Assembly (NCBI RefSeq): GCF_003950315.1
Contig: NZ_NGJT01000010.1
Coordinates: 24,848 to 88,847 of the forward strand
DNA length: 64,000 nucleotides
Direction: 5' to 3'
Source of the DNA: Vagococcus bubulae
GTDB lineage: Bacteria > Bacillota > Bacilli > Lactobacillales > Vagococcaceae
Shown piece after piece: positions 57,850-64,000 of this stretch (the first letter of the stretch is position 1; each line of letters opens with the position of its first letter). The translations under genes and the position numbers were made by a program. The notes beneath the pieces are model-generated. The model did no database searches and was not told where the DNA came from. It saw nothing but the letters and a program-made list of their open reading frames with translations.

Positions 57850-59397
57850 TTAGTTATTGTTATTTCGAATCACAAATCCACGATCGCTATCTTTTTTTTG
57901 TGATGGTTTATTGTTTGATTTGTTGTTATTGTTCTTTTTAGGTGCGTCTGAGTTATTATAACGTTTTTTCTTGTTATATTGCTCTTTACCACCACGGCCG
58001 CCACCTTTGTTGTTATTACGACGGTTATAGTTACCACCTTTACCACCACGGCCACCTTTGTTATTTCCACGACGGTTTGGTAATGGACGTTCTGGGGTGA
58101 TTTTTACAGGAACTTCTGCTGCATCATCTTTAGAAATTTGTTTAATTAATAATGCAACTAAATCTTCTGCAGTGTATTCTTCTAATAAATCACTTGCTGC
58201 TAATTGATATTTTTCTAAGCCATTTGCAGCTAATAATTCTTTAATTTCAGTAATCGCTGCTCCAATTTGTCCTTCTACTGCTTCTTTTTTAGAAGGTGGA
58301 CGAAGAGGTGTCATACGTTTTTTCGTTAAATCTTCAATGACATGTAAGTATCCCATTTCATTTGGTGTAACAAACGTTACTGACATTCCTTCTTTACCAG
58401 CACGGCCAGTACGACCGATACGGTGAACATAGCTTTCAGGGTCTTGTGGAATATCGTAGTTATACACATGACTCACACCAGAAATATCTAATCCACGTGC
58501 TGCCACATCTGTTGCCACTAAAATATCTAACTCGCCATTTTTGAAGGCTTTTAAAATACTCATACGTTTGTGTTGTGGTAAATCACCATGAATTCCTTCT
58601 GCTTTGTATCCACGCATTTCAAGTCCACGAGCTAATTCGTCGACACGACGTTTTGTACGACCAAATACTATCGTTAACTCAGGTGATTGAACATCAAATA
58701 AACGTGTCATGACATCAAATTTTTCAAATTCTTTACAACGAACGTAATATTGATCAATTAGGTTAGCTGTCATTTCTTTTGCTTTGATACGAACATGCTC
58801 AGGGTCTTGCATGAATTTAACCCCAATACGTTTAATTGAATCAGGCATTGTAGCTGAGAATAATAATGTTTGACGTTCTGCTGGAACTTTAGAGATAATC
58901 GCTTCAATATCTTCCAAGAATCCCATGTTTAACATTTCATCTGCTTCATCTAAAACAAGTGTTTCCACTGTATCTAATTTCAACGTACGACGGTTAATAT
59001 GGTCTAATAAACGGCCAGGAGTTCCCACAACGATTTGTGGTTTGTTTTTTAACGCACGAATTTGTCGACCAATATCAGCTCCACCATAAACAGATTGAAC
59101 TTTGACTTTTTTTTCTTTACCCAAACGATATAATTCTTCTTGCGTTTGGATAGCTAATTCACGCGTTGGCGCAATAACTAATGCTTGTAATACTGGTTTA
59201 TTAGGGTCAATTTTATTTAACATCGGTAACCCAAAAGCGGCTGTTTTACCAGTACCTGTTTGTGCTTGACCAATGACGTCTCTTCCTTCTAACGCTAACG
59301 GTATTGTGGCACTTTGTACGGGGGTTGCTTCCTCAAACCCAATATTTTCGATGGCTTGTAATAAGCTTTTTTCTAACTGTAATTCACTAAATTTCAA
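57850..59397 (-). CDS. cshA: DEAD-box RNA helicase CshA
   Basis: A 515-residue helicase of RNA decay and cold adaptation. Core motifs are Q-motif [43 protein letters not shown] and [10 protein letters not shown]. The last 85 residues are Arg/Gly/Asn/Lys-rich (RGG-like), giving unspecific RNA binding. The start is TTG, seven bases from GGAGG; no in-frame ATG precedes the Q-motif. It is monocistronic. Confidence 0.94.
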   Translation of the reverse strand: MKFSELQLEKSLLQAIENIGFEEATPVQSATIPLALEGRDVIGQAQTGTGKTAAFGLPMLNKIDPNKPVLQALVIAPTRELAIQTQEELYRLGKEKKVKVQSVYGGADIGRQIRALKNKPQIVVGTPGRLLDHINRRTLKLDTVETLVLDEADEMLNMGFLEDIEAIISKVPAERQTLLFSATMPDSIKRIGVKFMQDPEHVRIKAKEMTANLIDQYYVRCKEFEKFDVMTRLFDVQSPELTIVFGRTKRRVDELARGLEMRGYKAEGIHGDLPQHKRMSILKAFKNGELDILVATDVAARGLDISGVSHVYNYDIPQDPESYVHRIGRTGRAGKEGMSVTFVTPNEMGYLHVIEDLTKKRMTPLRPPSKKEAVEGQIGAAITEIKELLAANGLEKYQLAASDLLEEYTAEDLVALLIKQISKDDAAEVPVKITPERPLPNRRGNNKGGRGGKGGNYNRRNNNKGGGRGGKEQYNKKKRYNNSDAPKKNNNNKSNNKPSQKKDSDRGFVIRNNNN

Positions 59398-59518
59398 ATG
59401 ATATCCTCCTAGTTTGTTGCTAAATCGACTGCTTTTCTTTTTATATAATGAAAAAAAATGAAAATAGGCATTCGTATAATACTATCATATTCTTACATAA
59501 TTAACAATAAAACCTTGC

Positions 59519-60892
59519 CTATTCATGGTTTTTTAATAAAAAATCAACAACTTCACTTAATCCCATTCCATTGCTTGCTTTCAGAAAAACAGTATCTTTC
59601 GGTTGCAATTGTCTTGATAAATGTTCCATTAATTCTTTTTTTTCTGTTTTATGGTAAAAATGAAGATTTCCTTTTGGCATTCTATCATTTAACAGATTAT
59701 AAAGAGCGTTCATTTGCTCGCCATACAAATAAACTTGATCGATATGATTTGGTGAAATATGCTCAGAGATACTTTCATGCATCTGGCTAGATAATTCTCC
59801 CAATTCTAGCATGTCACCTAATACGACAAATTTTCTGCCTTCTAATTCTAACGCTGAAAATGTGTCTAATACTAATTTCATCGCAGTTGGATTAGCATTA
59901 TATACGTCACTTAAGATATCAATGCCGTCATTTGTTTTCAACCATTCTGTTCTATTTTTAGTTAAATCAAATGTTTCTAGTCCATTTTTCATTTTTGAAG
60001 CAGATATGCCAAAGTGATGCCCTATCAATAAAGCAATCAAAGCATTTTTAACATTATAGCTGCCCAAAACTGGAATGGAAAATACCTCTTCTTTAAATAG
60101 ATTCGTTTTAAATTGGGTATCATTTTTCGTCTCTGACATAATTTCAGCTGACAAAGTGGCCTGGGTATCTATCCCAAAACTTTCAACCTCTTGTGAAATA
60201 TCCACAATTAATCGTTTTAAAAGTGGCTCATCATTTGGGATAATTAAGACACCCTCATCTTTAAGTCCTGATGTGATTTCCATTTTAGCTTCAGCAATTC
60301 CTTGTCGCGACCCTAAGTATTCAATGTGCGATTCTCCAATTAATGTGATGGCTGCAATATCTGGTGTCGCAAGGTTTGACAAGACCTCAATTTCACCTTT
60401 ATGATCCATCCCCATCTCTAAAACTAACATCTCTGTGTCTTCTGGCATGGATAAAATAGTGTAAGGCAAGCCGATGTGATTATTATAATTACCTTGTGTT
60501 TTATACGTTTTAAATGCTTGTGATAACACAGCAGCCGTCATATCTTTTGTTGTTGTTTTCCCATTACTTCCTGTAATACCTATTACTTTAGAGCCCACTT
60601 TTTCTAAATAAAAACGAGATAATTTTTGCAAGGCAATTAATGTGTCCTCGACTTTAATGTACGCAATATCATCTGACAAGTCTTTTTCTGATAAAACTAA
60701 AGACGCACCATTTTCAATGGCTTGTGGAATAAAGTCATGACCATCTCTAGCTCCTTTTAATGGAACAAACAGGCTATTTTCTTGTACTTTTCGTGTATCA
60801 AACTCAACAGAGGAAATCATTTGATCATCTAAGTGTTGCGCATAATTGACACCCTCTACAGCTGTGACAACCTCTTTAACTAATAAGTTCAT
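59519..60892 (-). CDS. murF: UDP-N-acetylmuramoyl-tripeptide-D-alanyl-D-alanine ligase
   Basis: A 457-residue Mur ligase. Motifs: ATP loop GITGSNGKTTTKDM, NNHIGLPYTIL, and NANPTAMKLVLDTF. It adds the dipeptide made by Ddl, encoded just upstream. I chose the ATG at 60892 (MNLLVKEVVTAV), with AAGGAG upstream. Confidence 0.95.
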   Translation of the reverse strand: MNLLVKEVVTAVEGVNYAQHLDDQMISSVEFDTRKVQENSLFVPLKGARDGHDFIPQAIENGASLVLSEKDLSDDIAYIKVEDTLIALQKLSRFYLEKVGSKVIGITGSNGKTTTKDMTAAVLSQAFKTYKTQGNYNNHIGLPYTILSMPEDTEMLVLEMGMDHKGEIEVLSNLATPDIAAITLIGESHIEYLGSRQGIAEAKMEITSGLKDEGVLIIPNDEPLLKRLIVDISQEVESFGIDTQATLSAEIMSETKNDTQFKTNLFKEEVFSIPVLGSYNVKNALIALLIGHHFGISASKMKNGLETFDLTKNRTEWLKTNDGIDILSDVYNANPTAMKLVLDTFSALELEGRKFVVLGDMLELGELSSQMHESISEHISPNHIDQVYLYGEQMNALYNLLNDRMPKGNLHFYHKTEKKELMEHLSRQLQPKDTVFLKASNGMGLSEVVDFLLKNHE

Positions 60893-60905
60893 AGCTCTCC
60901 TTCTT

Positions 60906-60960
60906 TCTCTTATCAACAAAAAAAGCTGAACAAGTGTCCAACTCTACAACTGTTCAACTT
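60906..60960 (-). terminator. Terminator-like hairpin between ddl and murF
   Basis: In RNA sense AGTTGAACA pairs with TGTTCAGCT and is followed by seven U. It overlaps the ddl stop region, so ddl read-through into murF is probably partial. Confidence 0.65.
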
Positions 60961-61993
60961 CAATTTGTTGTTTTTTTTCAAAACGTAATTTAGCTAATTG
61001 AATTAATTCTTCTAGTAAATCACCATAATTTAATCCCATGTTTTTCCACAATAATGGATACATACTGAACGGTGTAAATCCTGGCATGGTATTCACCTCA
61101 TTTAAGAAGACTTCATTATTAGCCGTTAAGAAGAAATCACAACGACTCAATCCACTACCATCAAGCGTTTGATATGCTTTTTTAGCATAGTATTGTAATG
61201 TTTCTTGTAATTCAGCTGAAATATCTGCTGGGATTTGTAATTCCACTTTATTGTCCAAATATTTTGATTCGTATGTATAAAACGCCACATCCTTAACAAT
61301 CTCACCAGCTAAAGTTGTTCTGATTTCATCATTACCTAATACGGCAACCTCTAGTTCACGCGCTTCGATACCTTGTTCAACAATCACACGTCGATCAAAA
61401 CGGAATGCCTCATCTATTGCTTGAACTAATTCTTCACGAGATTCAGCTTTATTAATGCCGACACTTGAACCCATGTTAGCTGGTTTAACAAACATTGGGT
61501 AAATCAAGCTACCTTCACACTCTAATAAAATGTCTTCTTGGTGATCTTTATAACCCGTTTTAGTTACTGCAACATATGGTAATTGAGGAATACCGACTTG
61601 CTGGAATAACTGTTTACCAATGATTTTATCCATCGCACAAGCACTTGCTAGAACGCCTGCTCCAACATATGGCATATTTAAGACTTCAAACAGTCCTTGA
61701 ATGGTGCCATCTTCCCCATTTGGTCCATGTAATACTGGAAAAATCACAGCATTTCCTTCTTTTAAATCACTTGGTAAAATAGGTTGCGCGTTGGCAATCG
61801 TTAAGTGTAGTGATTCTTTATTTAAAGGGGCCTCATGATACACAGGTCCTTTTAGCCAATTACCCTCTTTTGTAATATAAACTAATTGAACTGAATAGTA
61901 GTTATAATAAATTGCTTGTAAAATTGAAAATGCCGATAAAATTGATACATCGTGTTCAGCACTTTTACCACCATATACTAAAAAAATCTTCAT
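60944..61993 (-). CDS. ddl: D-alanine-D-alanine ligase
   Basis: A 349-residue ATP-grasp ligase. VYGGKSAEHDVSILSA, GSSVGINKAESREEL and EVNTMPGFTPFSMYP are family motifs. The omega-loop has Tyr (SKYLDNK), as in D-Ala:D-Ala enzymes, not the Phe of D-Ala:D-Lac ligases of intrinsically vancomycin-resistant lactic acid bacteria. AGGAGG precedes the ATG. It pairs functionally with murF. Confidence 0.95.
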   Translation of the reverse strand: MKIFLVYGGKSAEHDVSILSAFSILQAIYYNYYSVQLVYITKEGNWLKGPVYHEAPLNKESLHLTIANAQPILPSDLKEGNAVIFPVLHGPNGEDGTIQGLFEVLNMPYVGAGVLASACAMDKIIGKQLFQQVGIPQLPYVAVTKTGYKDHQEDILLECEGSLIYPMFVKPANMGSSVGINKAESREELVQAIDEAFRFDRRVIVEQGIEARELEVAVLGNDEIRTTLAGEIVKDVAFYTYESKYLDNKVELQIPADISAELQETLQYYAKKAYQTLDGSGLSRCDFFLTANNEVFLNEVNTMPGFTPFSMYPLLWKNMGLNYGDLLEELIQLAKLRFEKKQQIEVEQL

Positions 61994-62090
61994 GGTTGTC
62001 CTCCTAAATTTGCTAGGACTTAATTATACTCCAGTTTTTAGCAAAATTCTATTCCTTATTTTCTACCTATTTGGTAAAAAATACACTGAG

Positions 62091-62864
62091 TTAGAACAAT
62101 ATAGGATGGTCAGTTGTATTAAAGTCCCATGACTTCTCTTGGTGTTGATAAGTTAACACACCGACTTTTTCTTCTAAAAATAACTGGTCACTTTCTATTT
62201 TACGAAGATTATCTTCCACAACATGCACAGGTATTTTATAAATTCCTTCATTTAATCCTACTTGCGAAAATTCAAACACAGTCCCTTCTTGCATAATACT
62301 TTTTAACTCTTTTACTATATCGCTTGGTAAAGGTGTCATACTCGTATAACGCTTTGAAAAAAGAGAGCGATTAGCATTTAATTGGTATAGAACCTTATCT
62401 GTAATTTTTTGAGCTAATGACTGATAAAACTCATCTATATTCCGATAATATACCTTCATGACTTCTTGTTCTGTCTCAAAAAAAGCATAGTTATTTTGTA
62501 ACTTATAAAAAAATGGCGATCTTAGTTGCATTTTCATATGAGACAAGTATAAAATTTCAGCAATTTCATTGGCTGTCAAACGTTTTAATGTGTCATACTC
62601 TTCAAAGTCCAACCATTTAATCTCTCGTCGTGTGCTATAGTTTAAATTGCTTAAGTACCGATCCACGTTTTCCTGTCCACGTATCACCCTAAATCCCGTA
62701 TGTGCTTCATACTCTCCCTCTTGCTCACTCGCATCTAGCAATAGTAAGTTTTTTGGGCGATGAATAGTATAACGATCAAAGTCCTGATGGCCTAGTCCTT
62801 TAGTTAAAACTGAATTACTAATACCATCTAAATGAACATATATATTTTGTCGCAACACCTTCAC
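62091..62864 (-). CDS. Hypothetical protein, 257 residues
   Basis: A soluble protein with no membrane segment or signal peptide, starting MKVLRQNIYVHLDGISNSVL. Features include LTANEIAEILYLSHMKMQLR and YYRNIDEFYQSLAQKITDKV; the charge is balanced. I recognise no family. It lies between ddl and the sortase gene. The length and codon use look like the neighbours, so I take it as a real gene. Confidence 0.75.
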   Translation of the reverse strand: MKVLRQNIYVHLDGISNSVLTKGLGHQDFDRYTIHRPKNLLLLDASEQEGEYEAHTGFRVIRGQENVDRYLSNLNYSTRREIKWLDFEEYDTLKRLTANEIAEILYLSHMKMQLRSPFFYKLQNNYAFFETEQEVMKVYYRNIDEFYQSLAQKITDKVLYQLNANRSLFSKRYTSMTPLPSDIVKELKSIMQEGTVFEFSQVGLNEGIYKIPVHVVEDNLRKIESDQLFLEEKVGVLTYQHQEKSWDFNTTDHPILF

Positions 62865-63046
62865 CTATCTTTCTTCTACTGTAAAATTTCACTATTATAA
62901 CTATACCATTTTTCTACAACAAAATGAACACATAAACCTTAGTAGTTTAATTACGTTTATATTACAAATTAAATCAAACTATTTTGAAAAACGACATAAT
63001 AATGTAATATTTTATAATCTTACTTTCTTTATTTTTTGAATTATTA

Positions 63047-63055
63047 TGGTATGAT
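63047..63055 (+). promoter_or_regulatory. Extended -10 before the sortase gene
   Basis: TGGTATGAT (TGnTATGAT) gives a transcript start near 63062. This excludes the in-frame TTG at 63058 as a start on that transcript. Confidence 0.55.
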
Positions 63056-63057
63056 AG

Positions 63058-63861
63058 TTGATAGGATTACACAAAAAGGGGGCTACTCTTATCTCTAAAA
63101 AAAATAATTCATCACAAAATAAACGTTCAACTAGACACAAAACCAAAAAGAAATCAGTTGGACAAAAAATTAAGAATTTCTTTTTTAATTTAATTATGAT
63201 TCTTCTGTTTTTAGCAGGAGTTGCATTAATCTTTAATAATCAAATTAAAAATTATCTTGTAAAAGAAAATACAGCACAATATCAAGTTAATAAAATAACA
63301 CGAGATGACGTTGTTAAAAATGAACAAAAAGAAGCCAATTTTGATTTTGACCAAGTCGAATCACTAGACTTTAATACAGTCACTAAATCACGTGGTCGTG
63401 ATGTGGGAGATGTTATTGGGGGGATTGCCATACCTAGTGTGGATTTAAATTTACCTATTTTAAAAGGGGTATCTAATTATGTTATCTCAGTTGGGGCTGG
63501 AACCATGAAACCTGATCAAAAAATGGGAGTAGGTAACTATGCTTTGGCTAGTCACTATATGTATGACCCAACTCTTTTATTTGCTCCATTAGTTCGAGTG
63601 GAACTTGGCTCTTCTATCTACCTAACAGATTTAGAATACATCTACGAATACAAAGTAACAATGAAAGAATATGTTGAACCAACTAGGGTAGATGTTATCG
63701 AAGATGTTCCTGATAAACGCCAAGTGACTTTGGTTACTTGTGACACATCCGGCGAACACCGACTTATTTTACAAGGCGAACTAGTTAAAAAAGTGAATGG
63801 TAAAAAAGCACCAAAAGATATGCATGATGCCTTTGAATTGGCACAAAATAATTATTATTAG
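63058..63861 (+). CDS. srtA: Class A sortase (start uncertain)
   Basis: A housekeeping sortase anchoring LPxTG proteins, such as the LPKTS protein at 43.8 kb. A basic N-terminus and one membrane helix (FFFNLIMILLFLAGVALIF) precede the beta-barrel. Catalytic residues are His in ALASHYMY, Cys in TLVTCDTSGEH and Arg in EHRLILQGEL. The frame opens at a TTG at 63058, but a GGGGG ribosome site at 63078-63082 points to a start near 63091, where the only in-frame codon is ATC. The true start is unresolved. Confidence 0.9.
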   Translation: MIGLHKKGATLISKKNNSSQNKRSTRHKTKKKSVGQKIKNFFFNLIMILLFLAGVALIFNNQIKNYLVKENTAQYQVNKITRDDVVKNEQKEANFDFDQVESLDFNTVTKSRGRDVGDVIGGIAIPSVDLNLPILKGVSNYVISVGAGTMKPDQKMGVGNYALASHYMYDPTLLFAPLVRVELGSSIYLTDLEYIYEYKVTMKEYVEPTRVDVIEDVPDKRQVTLVTCDTSGEHRLILQGELVKKVNGKKAPKDMHDAFELAQNNYY

Positions 63862-63867
63862 ACAGAT

Positions 63868-64000
63868 TAAAAAGAGGCTGACCCAAAAGTCTCTAAAATA
63901 AAGAAATAAGGATTTAAGAATGAAAATATCATTTTTAAATCCTTATTTTTGAGTTCATTCGTACTTTTCAACTGCCTATAGGCAGTTAATTTCCTTATGT
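63868..64000 (+). repeat. Intergenic repeat element, cut by the window edge
   Basis: After srtA, GAGGCTGACCCAAAAGTC resembles an intergenic repeat start widespread in enterococci and other lactic acid bacteria (as recalled, not searched). It is followed by a near-perfect 20-bp hairpin (63904-63923 with 63929-63948) and an 18-base palindrome AACTGCCTATAGGCAGTT (63970-63987). No frame is present. Confidence 0.55.

Noticed and set aside
57870..58070. 66-codon valine/threonine-rich frame opposite reading phase of cshA
   Set aside because: It is a shifted-frame reading of the Gly/Asn/Arg-rich tail of cshA on the same strand.

Overview
The window is chromosomal DNA of a low-GC Gram-positive bacterium of the order Lactobacillales. 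The gene order recG-fakA-asp23 / rpmB / thiN-rpe-rsgA ... pknB-stp-rsmB-fmt-def-priA-rpoZ-gmk-yicC, the LPxTG-type surface protein, the sortase A gene and the YdbC/PC4 protein fit Enterococcaceae. Vagococcus is my best guess, because full his, leu and ilv operons are unusual in Enterococcus itself. Nearly all long genes are on the minus strand. I saw no prophage, insertion sequence, CRISPR array or rRNA operon.

Region 1 (1-17.3 kb) is amino-acid biosynthesis. Reading right to left: ilvDBNC-ilvA, leuABCD, a three-gene accessory block (GNAT-nucleotidyltransferase fusion, MazG-like protein, GNAT), a 58-residue membrane protein, then hisC-hisZ-hisG-hisD, cut by the left edge. Three RNA switches control it. 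A ribosome-stalling attenuator with an Ile/Leu/Val-rich leader peptide lies before ilvD. A second attenuator with three consecutive Leu codons lies before leuA. A T-box leader lies before hisC. The two attenuators share the same five-strand pairing logic and nearly the same antiterminator strand.

Region 2 (17.3-22.5 kb) is plus-strand accessory DNA: a small membrane protein, a tandem YibE/F membrane-protein pair, an M-box Mg2+ riboswitch driving a 46-residue membrane peptide, a structured intergenic stretch, a CU-rich sRNA candidate and an unrecognised 521-residue membrane/coiled-coil protein.

Region 3 (22.6-35.4 kb) holds an ABC exporter, a SWIM/SNF2 helicase, sbcC-sbcD, a tRNA-like/C-loop RNA with a CiaR-like promoter box, a membrane-anchored Mrr-type nuclease, plsC, a tRNA methyltransferase, a GIY-YIG protein and a further CU-rich sRNA candidate.

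Region 4 (35.4-64 kb) is core housekeeping: acpP-plsX-recG-fakA-asp23, rpmB, thiN-rpe-rsgA, the Ser/Thr kinase-phosphatase pair, translation genes (rsmB, fmt, def), priA-rpoZ-gmk-yicC, ydbC, a patatin-like hydrolase, acpS, cshA, murF, ddl and a class A sortase. A plus-strand gene for a three-repeat LPKTS-anchored protein interrupts the usual pknB-rsgA linkage.

The most unusual material is non-coding. Three RNA loci (about 20.6, 32.2 and 35.3 kb) each present a C-rich anti-Shine-Dalgarno loop on a near-identical A/T-rich stem, followed by a CU-rich linker and a terminator. One of them also carries a tRNA-like domain and sits behind an exact TTTAAG-N5-TTTAAG repeat.
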